This document shows positions 55,233 to 64,000 of a stretch of DNA of 64,000 nt, in pieces. This stretch comes from Leptobrachium leishanense. Taxonomy: Eukaryota > Chordata > Amphibia > Anura > Megophryidae. Position 1 is the first letter of the stretch, and each line of letters opens with the position of its first letter. The translations under genes and the position numbers were made by a program. The notes beneath the pieces are model-generated. The model was not told where the DNA came from and did no database searches. It saw nothing but the letters and a program-made list of their open reading frames with translations. The DNA lies in NCBI GenBank assembly GCA_009667805.1, contig CM019069.1, positions 55,618,422-55,682,421 on the forward strand. Reading direction: 5' to 3'.

Positions 55233-56740
55233 GTAGATCATTTAATGAGTGTCACAGAACATGTATGTGACGTAAGTCACTTTGGATTGGGGGGGGTGCA
55301 GGCCTGATGTTCTATATCACTCTGCCCTCTCTTGTGTGCAGAATGCTTGTGTGATCTATCTGTTATCTGCTTATAGGATTAGTCTTCCAGCATGCCTTCT
55401 CTCAGGAATGTGTTAATATCTGCTGTATATTTGAGTAGTTGGTCGATCTGCTTTCACAGGCAAACACTGCCCCATTATCTGCTGTCTTTAGACTGTAATC
55501 TGGTTTATCATCATGTTTGCCATTGTCCTGTCTGTCTAGGAATGTTGAGGTAATGTTTATTCCATTCTAGGGTCAGGTTTTGTGTACGTAAATGACCCAT
55601 GTTTGACCGTATAAATATGTGTGCCTGTCCCCAATTAAGAGTTGCATTCTGACTCTTAAAACCTTCATATATACAGCCTTGACTTATTTCTTGGGGATGC
55701 TAGCAGGCTTTCTCTGCCCCAGTCCTTGAGCTTCATCCAAGGACTGGAGAAAGGCACGAGAGTCTGGCTGGGGAGAACACGGGGGTCTGGCAAGGAAGCA
55801 TTGCCAGATGTGACCCTGTCGGTATTGAGATCTGTCACAATGTACAAGCACTATTTGTTGTAAATTTTCACTAATCATACATTTTATTGAATATCATGGC
55901 GTAATGTCAAGGATAAGGATACAGCACAGCAATACTAATATGCTGTTCTTGCAGTTGGGCTGAAACTGATATTGTTGCAGTGTTTAGAAGAATTCGGTTC
56001 TTATTTGTGTCTTTGGGATGATGTGTTTGATCATTTAATGCTGGAATTGGTAAAGGGACGCTTCAACATCAAGTTATTGCTATAGATTAATTTCCACTTT
56101 AATGCAAATATTAATCACATAAAAAGAATTACATTTACATCCTGTATTGGTCCATTTTCCTTTCAACAGTTTTATATTTGCACAATAACACAGCTGTAAA
56201 CAATGCACAGAAATACCATATCTATACCATTATATCCAGGGTATTGAGAAGGAAAGGTTAAAGATAAATGTACTCTACCCAAAATGACAGGCGCCAATAG
56301 CAATGACACTATCAATTTAGTCCTATTGGGAATGGAGGGTTACCAGTATTCAAAACAACATATTTTAGCTCTGTGTCTTTCTTTACAACCCCTCCCCCTT
56401 CCCCCAGTCATTTCCTTACCTCTTCGATATCTAGTTCCTTTCGGAACTTAAACACACACCAACGCTTCCTTTAACGGTTTTGATGATACTGAGCCAGGAA
56501 GACCTATGAACAGGATGGGATGCCGTACCGTGTTTAAACGTTGCTTGACGTGTACAGGATGAGTGAATGTTTTGTTCTGTAATAAGTAGTTTGATCTGTA
56601 CATGAAGAGTGAACGTCTTGTGTATAAAGGTCAATCAATGTGTACAGGATGAGTTTATGCACCATGTATAGATTAATGTGTACAGTGTGTCTTCACAGTC
56701 GACGTTTAGAAGTTCATGGTCTTTTGTCTCTCTTTTACAG
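55233..56740 (+). other. ITGA4: ITGA4 intron 11
   Basis: The intron ends with a strong pyrimidine tract and TTTTACAG. I recognise no mobile element in it. Near 56,530-56,690 the words GTGTACAGGATGAGT and similar recur at uneven spacing, perhaps a decayed tandem repeat. Confidence 0.6.
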
Positions 56741-56831
56741 AGGCTTCAGGGGAAGAATTTTGCCAATGGGTTGCAGATGTTTGGGCAGTCAATATCTACA
56801 GGGGTAGATATAGATGGAAATGGATATCAAG
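56741..56831 (+). CDS. ITGA4: ITGA4 exon 12: third calcium-binding loop
   Basis: 91 bp, entering in phase 0 and ending with one base of Asp before GTAAAG. The translation starts RLQGKNFANGLQMFGQSIS and ends TGVDIDGNGYQ. MFGQSIS is the FG motif of the last blade. DIDGNGYQD, completed by exon 13, is the third calcium loop (human DADNNGYVD). The residues between R and MFGQ diverge from mammals. Confidence 0.96.
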
Positions 56832-57912
56832 GTAAAGGTCGTAACAAACTCCTAAAAGATATACTAAAATAACTAGTGGTATAATGTTTGTGCTATGCAT
56901 TAAAATATCACAGTGTAGCTCTAACAGTTGGTAAAGGGATGCTCAAGGTTTTGAAAGTCAAGTGTGGGGGACAAGGATTAAACAACCCTTTCAGACTCTG
57001 ACTGTACCTCCACACTGATTAGAACCCTCACCTTAAATCCATCTCCTTGTTTCCTTGGTGGTGCTAAGGAACTGACAAGCTGTGGCATCCTCTGAAGCTT
57101 CTGCTGTCATATAACCAGGGGGAGGCTCATCCAGTGTCCATCCATTTCATTAAATGGTCATGGTATCTTGAGTGCTGATTTTTATTTATTATATACAATA
57201 CCGGTACTATTCTTTTATGGGCCATAACAAGTGCTCTGGCAAGTCTTTTGTGTGTTAGAGAACAAGCTATGAATTTTGGGATGAAAAAAGCAAATACAAT
57301 TCAGTTAATTTTCTTACAAGGCAATAACAATAGAATCTTGGTTCAAGCGGCATCCGAGCAAAATCCTCTCCAGCGACCTGGTTGGATGCTCAGAGCATGG
57401 GTCGAATTCTATTATTAAGAATTGTATCTTATGTCATGATTTTAAGTTAAAAGTAAAGCACTAAAATCATCTGGTTAGATAATATCTCATGATTCACCAT
57501 CCCAAATGCTTTCATTAACAAAGTCAATAAATCCATACCTTGTGTCAAATCTTTTGATTTGTAGAGGTTTTTTTGTCCAGAATTTTTCCTCCTCAGTTTA
57601 TAAAAGAAAATAGTGGTGGGCGCAGATACATTTACATATATAGGACAGATACAAAACACATGATGCAGCAAGGTCCCGTGTGGTATCATTACCTCGTCCA
57701 CACAAAAAGATATACAAATATAACAATAGAGTCCTCGCGCACAGAATAGTTTATGTTGAACTTTTGGAAGACATCCAGTACTCTGCTCAGCAAATACATC
57801 TTTGTAACAGTTATCCCCTTGATGAGTAGAATGTAATAGCATGTTGGCTGATGTGATGCATTTAATCAGTTCTATGTATAAATTTGATATTTACATGTAA
57901 TCTGTTCTACAG
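56832..57912 (+). other. ITGA4: ITGA4 intron 12
   Basis: No recognisable repeat or gene was seen; the sequence is AT-rich. A minus-strand open frame of 131 codons at 57,447-57,842 has no recognisable domain. Confidence 0.7.
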
Positions 57913-57958
57913 ATGTCGCAGTTGGTGCTTTCCTCTCAGACTCTGTGCTGCTGCTGAG
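57913..57958 (+). CDS. ITGA4: ITGA4 exon 13: end of propeller
   Basis: 46 bp, the shortest exon here. Two bases complete Asp and the exon ends with AG of an Arg codon before GTAGGT. The translation is DVAVGAFLSDSVLLL followed by split R. VAVGAF..DS..LLR is the closing FG-GAP core of alpha-4 and alpha-9. It was placed by homology and by phase: exon 14 begins with A, giving AGA. It is far too short to be found by open-frame length. Confidence 0.95.
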
Positions 57959-57999
57959 GTAGGTCTTTTTGCTTTTAAATTCTTTATTTTAAAGATTTT

Positions 58000-58750
58000 A
58001 AACGGTGTCACAGGCCGATCAGCGAAAATATGGCCTCGCAGGGCAGCCACATCAAGTCTCAAAAGTAGAAAACAAAACCTCAGGGTATATCAAAATAATA
58101 TGTTTATAATATGTTTAAATATAAAAATATGTTTAAGTCTGCAAACGGTGATAAGAAAAAACAGCAAGTGTCCTCAGATAAAGTCCCAAAAAGGGGGGGG
58201 GTTCAGAAATAAAAGCTATATCAAACCTTAGTGGGGGGGTAAGGGGAAGAAAAATTCAACAGTTTGGGGGGACTGAGAGGGAGCGAACAGCATGTGCATG
58301 CGGGGGGAAGAAAAAAAAAGGGGGTAACAGGCCTGGAGCCGCTAACGCAGCGGGACAGCGCTACTCAGCCCAAGTCCATCCACATGGCACGGCGGGTGAC
58401 ATCATTAGGCGCTTAGCGCTGACCTCTCTCGAAAGGCCCAGTGGACTATCAGGCCCCAAAATGATCCGGCCGTGGCTAGAGTCTTGCAGCTACGTCGGGG
58501 CACGCTCCTCATCTCTCCAGTGGGGCGGGCAGCAGCACTCGGCAGCCCCAACGTCGCCGATCGGACCCGAAGGCCAGCAATAGGTAACTCGAGGGCATCT
58601 ACCGCAACCTCCAGCACTGCGAGCAACGACCTGTCCCCAGCAAATTAATCCGCCTTAGTGTCAGGAAATTCATGAGGTGCCCCAGGGACCATGACCCCCG
58701 CTGTCAGCTTCGTAAGTACCGGCTCGATGCCATCGTAACACTCCGCAGCC
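58000..58750. other. GC- and CpG-rich block, unclassified
   Basis: The left part is purine-rich with long G runs (58,190-58,325). The right part (58,330-58,750) has many CpGs and minus-strand open frames of 63-73 codons without recognisable motifs. It ends exactly at the TTA of a Harbinger-like MITE. It may be a retroelement 5' leader; not resolved. Confidence 0.4.
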
Positions 58751-58753
58751 TTA

Positions 58754-59171
58754 GGGTCAGACGAACGCAGTCTGAGTGCACTCTGCGTGTGTGCATAATG
58801 GACGGACGTACTGACGGAAAATACTGTAGACACCACATGGTCTGTTTTTTATGACGGACGTAGCAAAAAAGGGAAATAAGGGAAACAAAATTAATATGAA
58901 AAGGCATTTTGTGCGTCAAGGTGCTGGACGTCGCAAATGCGCTGCGTCTGACGTCTCCTCATCACGCACACAGAATGCTATGCGGACGTGGCGCACTCTG
59001 CGCGTCCGTGTTAGCAGTTTTACGTTCTTGCCTAACTTGCGTCCGTTTGTGAGTGCGCAGTTCGGTGCGGACGCACTTAGTGTGTGGGTCTCTATTGATA
59101 AGGATTCTATGCTACGACGGACGTTAAACTGTGCGGCAACATGGACGTGATCACTGCGTCTGACACGGGCC
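58754..59171. mobile_element. Harbinger-like MITE family 1, subfamily b, trimmed left end
   Basis: It starts GGGTCAGACGAACGCAG, lacking the first few bases of the usual end, and finishes CTGCGTCTGACACGGGCC. The flanks are TTA and TAA. Same orientation as 33,937-34,361. Confidence 0.82.
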
Positions 59172-59174
59172 TAA

Positions 59175-59425
59175 ACCTGTGAAACTGAAGCACTGAAAAT
59201 CTGGGCATTTCGCTAAAATTTCGGTGCAGTTTGACATTCTCTGAATAGATTAACTATTACTTCTCTGTGGGACAATTTCACCGTATTTTGCTGGCAATTC
59301 GCCGGCATTTAGTAAATTGACAGCTTTCTGAAGCCAAATGGCCACAAAATTGCATCGTTCAGTGAAATTCACCATTCAGTGCAATTTGGCAAGTTCGGTG
59401 CTTATTGAGTAACCCTGGCTTTAAG
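59175..59425. repeat. CACCGAA-type repeat fragment, inverted
   Basis: ATTTCGGTGCAGTTTGACAT, CTTCTCTGTGGGACAATTTC and GTGAAATTCACCATTCAGTG; the reverse of the 25,590-26,252 order. Confidence 0.6.
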
Positions 59426-59522
59426 TATAGTTTGTCCGTGATGTAAACCATGAAACAGATCTTGCCTAGAGGAACATGTTAGAGTTTTACCAACAGGTTT
59501 TGATTAATTATTTTCTCTTTAG

Positions 59523-59677
59523 AACCAGGCCAGTGGTCATTATTAACGCAACTCTAGAACTGCCGATGTCTGTAAATCAGACGAAGTTCAATTGTGTAGA
59601 GAATGGACACCCTGCTGTGTGTATGAACGTCACAGTCTGCTTTAGATACCAAGGTCTTGATGTCCCCGGTCACATTG
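59523..59677 (+). CDS. ITGA4: ITGA4 exon 14: start of thigh domain
   Basis: 155 bp; one base completes Arg and the last base starts Val. The acceptor is CTTTAG and the donor GTAAGA. It encodes TRPVVIINATLELPMSVNQT, then CVENGHPAVCMNVTVCF and GLDVPGHI. RPV[VI] opens the Ig-like thigh domain in alpha integrins. Two cysteines nine residues apart (CVENGHPAVC) and a third six residues later match the alpha-4 disulfide pattern. NAT, NQT and NVT are possible glycosylation sites. Confidence 0.97.
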
Positions 59678-60431
59678 GTAAGACGACTGCTTGCCTTTTT
59701 TTTATTGCACATGTTTATATGTTCTGTTGTTCCGTCGACAATGATGGCAGGAGAACCCCATTGGAGTGTAGCATAGATCCGGATTGATGGAATAAAAATC
59801 AATTTGTATATAAAAGAATTTATTATGAAATCAATATAAAATAAGCTCGACTCGTTTTGTCTACAATAGCAGACTTTCTCAAGGGCACAATAAGCATGAA
59901 TAAAAGAATACAAATCATTTTGATGAAAGCTGATGAAACCATTGGTTTAGTAAAGAGCCGCAGGAATTTTGATGGCAGCCCTGCACGCAATTATAAATAC
60001 TTTCTGAGATATTCATTCTTATTTTGGATACCTTATCCATTTTGTGTGTTTGTTTGTAACAGACAATATAGGTAACATAAAATGTCTGTACTGGATACAG
60101 AGCTCATAAAAGTCCCTCTCATGGTAATGAGCCCCGAGATAACAGACAGTACATTCGATACTGATGCACGGTATGAGAATAATGGCATTATAAAAGAGTG
60201 GATATTATTGATTGATTTTCCAAGCATCTAAAGTGCAAGTTCCAGAGGATATGAACGCTCCGGCTCATGTGAACCTAATTAAGGAGCTTCTGAACCGCTT
60301 AATCAGCACAGATATGTTTGCATCGCCTACCTTATATTGCAAATCATTGCAGAGAGTGTGAAGGGAAAGCCAACAGCATTAACTCATTAATAACGCTGTC
60401 CCTGGTCATTCAAGGTCTCTGTAGATTTTCT

Positions 60432-61154
60432 TATTTATTTACAAAGTATTTTACCAGGAAGGATACATGGAGATTTCTCTCATTTTAAAGTATGTTCTGG
60501 GTTCAAGAACGCTGTATTTCTGGAACAACTAACAATTCAAAGTAATAAAATGCAAGAGATTAACAAAAAACAACACAAATATACAGTTTAACAGAAAATA
60601 AATATGTAAGAAATATAGTCATTATGTTACATGTTTACAGGTGCATTCTGTATCAAGGAATGTTAATAGGGAACTCTTAAGTGACTTTAGACTGGGGGGG
60701 AAGATTTGATGGTGTCTGGGAGGTTATTCCATAATTGCGGTGCTCTGTAGGAAAATGAGGATCGAGCCACTATCTTTTTGTATTGTGGTGCTGCAAGAAA
60801 GGTGCTGGTCCTGGATCGGAGGTTATAGGACGAGGGAACTGCTGGGGGAAGCAGTCTATTCAGGTAGGGTGGTAGCTTCCCAGAAAAGCTCTTACACACC
60901 AGGTTGGAAAGGTGAAGGGTGCGTCTAGATTCCAGCGACGGCCAGTTTAGCTCTGTTAACATGTTACAATGGTGGGTCATGTAGTTACATTGTAGCAGAA
61001 AGTGGCAGAATGAGTTATAAAATGTAGTAAGTTTATGAAGGTGCGTTTGCAGGACAGCTACATACACTGCATTTCCGTATTCAATATTCTTCGCGTTCAG
61101 TTTGCAAGTCCAGGCACCAATGTGTGTTAAAAAAACAAACCCAGCTCTGCTCAA
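60432..61154 (-). mobile_element. L2/CR1-type LINE, 5'-truncated 3' end
   Basis: The plus strand begins (TTTA)n and AGTATTTTACCAGGAAGGAT, i.e. the tail of a minus-strand copy. About 250 bp of 3' UTR precede (on the plus strand) the coding remnant at 60,687-61,154. It is the same family as 47,527-48,197 in the opposite direction and better preserved. Confidence 0.87.
60687..61154 (-). pseudogene. LINE reverse-transcriptase C-terminal remnant (155 codons)
   Basis: An open frame ending in the region PPYLNRLLPPAVPSSYNLRS, then RTSTFLAAPQYKKIVARSSF, then SYRAPQLWNNLPDTIKSS. The NLRS...L.....Y......SF.YRAP.LWNNLP series matches the end of CR1/L2 ORF2. The catalytic FADD-type reverse-transcriptase core is upstream and missing. 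The copy stays open over 155 codons, which points to relatively recent insertion. Confidence 0.85.
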
Positions 61155-61671
61155 ATATTTTCATGAGAATAGTAAACATAAAATGCTATAAAATTAAAGA
61201 GTAAGCAGAACAAAGCTATGAAATAATGATCGACCGCACGCAGTGTTTGTCTTGGGACAGTTTTTGGCAATAATATGTCTGACAAAAACTATTTTATTGA
61301 TGCACAAGATCACACCTAAACATGTTGCAGAAAATTGGAGCAATCAACTGACCACTAGAATAGCGGTGCTTTTAGGACTTTATGCTACTGTTTAACATCA
61401 TCTTGAATAAATATTATATTTTGAAAAGATTTTATAAATCTTTGAAAATTTCTATTTGAGTAGATTGCTCTGATCCTTGTAGAGTGCTTCAAGTCGACTA
61501 CTTCAACATATTTTAAATGACATTTCATCTTGTGCTGATCATTTATCCAGCTACTTGCTTTCTTAATTTTTGAGCTGGATTGCATTGTGATCTAGTGATG
61601 GCTGATTTCTCATTCTTATGTGTTTTTATTATTTATCGGCAATAACTAAAAATGTAATTTAACTGAAATAC

Positions 61672-62165
61672 TAGAGGTGTGCACGGCTGAAATCTGTTTC
61701 AGAAAACTTATTTTGAAATGAATCTTGTTTTGATTTGTTTCATTATTTTGTTTTCGTTTGGGTTCGATTTGATATCACTAAATAAAGCCCCAATGAATCA
61801 AATTTTGCTGTTAAAAGGCAAGCTAGGGTTAAATATTGAGCTGTCCATTGGCCTGTGGTGTTGACAACAGGTTTAGCACCACAGGCCAATTTACATGGAT
61901 GGGGTGCTTTGTAAAACCGTACTAAAGCAAACAACATTATGAAACAAATCAGATTCATTTGACGGAGTCTGACTTGTATGTAATGTAAGTTGGGATCGAT
62001 TTGATATCGATTCGAATTTCAGATCACTAAATAAAATCCTGCTCAGGAATCATTTAATCATTAATCAATGGTTCTCTTGTGAAACAGTATAACGAATCAA
62101 ATTTGTTTTATACTGTTTTGTTTTCCTTTTGATTCGAATGAAATCAATTTGTATACCGTTTTGTT
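61672..62165. mobile_element. AT-rich inverted-repeat element, GTGTGCACGG type
   Basis: TAGAGGTGTGCACGGCTGAA at the left, then repeated GATTTGTTTCATT, TTCGATTTGATATC and ATCACTAAATAAA words in direct and inverted order. It stops just before the exon 15 pyrimidine tract. Distantly similar to 45,207-45,880. Confidence 0.5.
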
Positions 62166-62187
62166 TTTTGTTTTTTTTACTTTGCAG

Positions 62188-62342
62188 TTTTGCACTATAA
62201 TATCAGTTCAGATACCAGAAGAAAGACTGGGACGCATGCAAGATTTTACTTTTTCTCTAATGGGACAACAGATGTGATCTCGGGAACTATTGATATTCAT
62301 CAGGATACTGCAAACTGTAAAATGCACCAAGCATTCATGAGG
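62188..62342 (+). CDS. ITGA4: ITGA4 exon 15: thigh domain
   Basis: 155 bp; two bases complete Val and the exon ends in phase 0 before GTAATG. The acceptor is TTTGCAG. It encodes VLHYNISSDTRRKTGTHARF, then YFFSNGTTDVISGTIDI and CKMHQAFMR. FYF.SNGT.DVI.G.I and C..HQAFMR follow alpha-4. The Cys before KMHQ lies 56 residues after the VTVC cysteine of exon 14, the spacing of the long thigh disulfide. This is the last ITGA4 exon found; the expected next segment (KDVRDILTP-like) is not seen by 64,000. Confidence 0.97.
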
Positions 62343-62693
62343 GTAATGTCAGTGTTTCCATTTGATATTTAGATGAAGCTTATGTTCATGTACTATTTAT
62401 ATCGGGAAAAACACTTAAAAATGTTAATTTTGCTGGAAAAAAAATACGATTTCCTTTTTTAGTCTGAAGAGGCTGTGGGTGTACAGCTAAATCCAACTCA
62501 TAAATATGCATTGCAAATCTTGCATAACGGCACAGTGACAGTTTCGTACGGCTTATCTGGGTTTGGCACTTTTTTTAACGCAATATCTACATGTCCTGGA
62601 TAGATAAAATAAGAGGAAGAATAAAGCTGCTATTGTTAGTAAAGGGTATGGTGAAAGAGCAAGAAGTTAAAGGAGAAAAATAGTAAAGATTTA

Positions 62694-63122
62694 GGCTAGG
62701 GTCAGACGAAAGCATTTTTCCCTGCGAACGTGAAAAAGTGCGTCCGAACACATTGACGTATTTTTTCACGGAATGCGCAAAAACGGTCAGACGACGCGCA
62801 TTGTCGGTCGTGATTTTGTACGGATCGTCAATAAAACTCTTTTTGCGTCTGGACGTTATGTAGGCTGGACATTAGCAGCGTCTGACATCTCCTAATCACA
62901 CACACACATGCCGCTATGCCGCAGCTGTGCACTCAGTACGTCAGTACTAGCGGTTCTGCGTTCTCAAAACAATGCGTTCAAATTCCACTTGCGTTGCACG
63001 GCCGGACTTTTGTGCGTCCGTACATCGTATATTGGCCGTCATTGCCCGTCATCTGCTGCTAGTGCGGCTGTAATTATGTGCGCCAGAACGCACGTTAAAA
63101 GTGCGCTGGTCTGACCCCAGCC
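62694..63122 (+). mobile_element. Harbinger-like MITE family 1, subfamily a
   Basis: 429 bp, ends GGCTAGGGTCAGACGAAAGC and GGTCTGACCCCAGCC; exact TTA on both sides. Confidence 0.88.
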
Positions 63123-63150
63123 TTAATGAGTGAAAAGTGATCATTCAATC

Positions 63151-63333
63151 AGGGTTATTCAGAGACAGGTGAGACTCTGGAGAACATTTGGAGAATTGAA
63201 AATTCTAGGTCAAAATAGCTGATTTGGAAAGTGAGATAAATGGGAGAATTTTTCTGGTTTGGCTATTTTGACCTAGAGTTTTCACTTTTCCAAAAGTTCT
63301 CGAGTTCCACCTTTCTCTGAAAAACCCTGAATG
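63151..63333. mobile_element. TTCAGAGA palindromic element, diverged copy
   Basis: CAGGGTTATTCAGAGACAGG at the left and CTTTCTCTGAAAAACCCTG at the right, with TTCTAGGTCAAAATAGC and GGCTATTTTGACCTAGA as inner arms. Same family as 12,114-12,295, the centre inverted relative to it. Confidence 0.85.
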
Positions 63334-64000
63334 TGTTGCATTGAGGGATGTTCTTCCCGGGAAGGGACTTCCCTACTGCCAGAGTTTAAGTGTTCAATAG
63401 ACATGGCAAGAATGGGTATAGAATGAAAAAGTTGACCCCCATACCTCACATATGTGTGGCAGTTCCATCCCATTACATAAGAAGTTTGTGGTTGGCACGC
63501 TAAGGATTAATTCCTCCAATAAATAAATAAAAACTCCTTTTGGTACTGAAACATTATAATATGTTTTCAGTTGCAACAATCTAATATGAATGCATTATCT
63601 TGTTAATTCTATCTATTTAGCTGTCATTTACAATAAAGTGCAGCTGATGGCAGATGAACTTAAGAGTGCTCTGTTGCCATTCATACTCCCTGGCACCTCA
63701 ACCACCTCTAGGAGCCTAAAATGGATTACCCCACCTACAAGAGCGAAAATCCCATTGTTGGTGGGAAGGTTCCATGGTGGGTTCTCAGAGGTGGTTTTGG
63801 TGCCTGGGAACACGAATGGCTACAAGGGGCCACTTGCCCAGGATGCTTGGTCATGATTTGGTGAGCAGAAGCCACTTCCCTGGGTTGTCTATGACCCTTT
63901 TTTAGCAACCAAGGCACACTTTTCTGGGGTTCCTTGGCACTGATTGGATAACAGGGGCCACTTTCTTGGGTACCTATTGGATAGCATGGGGACTCTTTCC

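Larger units (their letters stand above)
57959..59522 (+). other. ITGA4: ITGA4 intron 13
   Basis: 58,000-58,750 is an unusually GC- and CpG-rich block (listed separately), followed directly by a Harbinger-like element (58,754-59,171) and then a fragment of the CACCGAA repeat (about 59,175-59,425). Confidence 0.8.
59678..62187 (+). other. ITGA4: ITGA4 intron 14
   Basis: The intron holds a minus-strand LINE 3' end (60,432-61,154) and an AT-rich inverted-repeat element near 61,672-62,165. Around 59,840-59,900 is a short repeat-type motif (reverse strand TTGAGAAAGTC...ACAAAACGAG). 59,910-60,430 and 61,200-61,670 are unassigned. Confidence 0.8.
528..62342 (+). other. ITGA4: ITGA4 gene, internal part (exons 2-15 of the gene)
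   Basis: Integrin alpha-4 pairs with beta-1 or beta-7 to form cell-surface receptors for VCAM-1, fibronectin CS1 and MAdCAM-1 (known for the family). Fourteen exons on the plus strand join into one open frame of about 497 codons, roughly half of a ~1,030-residue alpha-4 chain. Alpha-4 is preferred over its closest paralogue alpha-9 because exon-level matches such as CGKTC..DNQWLGV.LSRQ, GSYWTGSLFVY-like, SVG.GHF, EQIGKAYIFS and [12 protein letters not shown] follow alpha-4. There is no I-domain, as expected for this subfamily. The signal-peptide exon and everything after the mid-thigh domain are outside the window. All internal splice sites are AG/GT and phases agree at every junction, so the gene appears functional. 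Confidence 0.96.
62343..64000 (+). other. ITGA4: Start of ITGA4 intron 15
   Basis: The intron has a GTAATG donor. It contains a Harbinger-like element (62,694-63,122) and a palindromic element (63,151-63,333). 62,345-62,690 and 63,340-64,000 hold nothing recognisable. Confidence 0.8.

Noticed and set aside
57447..57842. 131-codon minus-strand frame in intron 12
   Set aside because: No motif, low-complexity AT-rich flanks, no matching splice or repeat context.
528..62342. Integrin alpha-9 instead of alpha-4
   Set aside because: Diagnostic segments ([42 protein letters not shown]) follow alpha-4 at nearly every exon; a few positions such as IDMDGNGY-like shared with alpha-9 do not outweigh them.
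62461..62600. Possible next ITGA4 exon after exon 15
   Set aside because: The translation (SEEAVGVQLNPTHKYALQIL) does not resemble the expected KDVRDILTP region.

Overview
The window is vertebrate nuclear DNA, AT-rich and crowded with interspersed repeats. It carries fourteen consecutive internal exons of one plus-strand gene, integrin alpha-4 (ITGA4, CD49d). The exons join in frame (1,492 coding bases, about 497 codons) with no stop or frameshift, and every one has AG/GT splice sites. They run from the first part of the beta-propeller through all three calcium-binding loops into the thigh domain. Exon 1 (signal peptide) lies before base 1. The later thigh, calf, transmembrane and tail exons lie after base 64,000. 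Exons are numbered by analogy with human ITGA4, from memory. The repeat mix (L2/CR1-type LINE tails, a tRNA-derived SINE, many short non-autonomous DNA transposons with TTA, TTAA, TA or 8-bp target duplications, no Alu or B1) suggests an amphibian, most likely a frog; the species cannot be told from the sequence.

Layout. 1-527 is the end of intron 1; exon 2 is at 528-649. Intron 2 (650-38,094) is 37 kb and holds most of the mobile DNA. Exons 3-15 follow between 38,095 and 62,342, separated by introns of 0.26 to 3.2 kb. Intron 15 runs off the right edge.

The non-coding DNA is the more unusual part. (i) Eleven copies of a ~300-430 bp CpG-rich inverted-repeat element with ends GGCTAGGGTC/GACCCTAGCC and a 3-bp TWA duplication (PIF/Harbinger-like), plus two copies of a cousin family, one of which has been hit by a member of the first. 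(ii) Tc1/mariner remnants; one still encodes the end of a DDE transposase and is split by an element of group (i), while another copy shows the empty site. (iii) hAT-type elements with exact 8-bp duplications, including a 1.6 kb one that carries a minisatellite. (iv) TTAA-flanked elements, one built around a 221-bp palindrome with a 1-nt centre. (v) Two LINE 3' ends with reverse-transcriptase C-terminal remnants, and a tRNA-SINE sharing the LINE's 3' tail. (vi) Three tandem arrays (21, 51 and ~55 bp units), at least one of them grown inside a transposon copy. (vii) Two hammerhead-ribozyme-like cores. I found no second protein-coding gene, no RNA gene and no CRISPR array. The other long open frames look like repeat sequence or chance.
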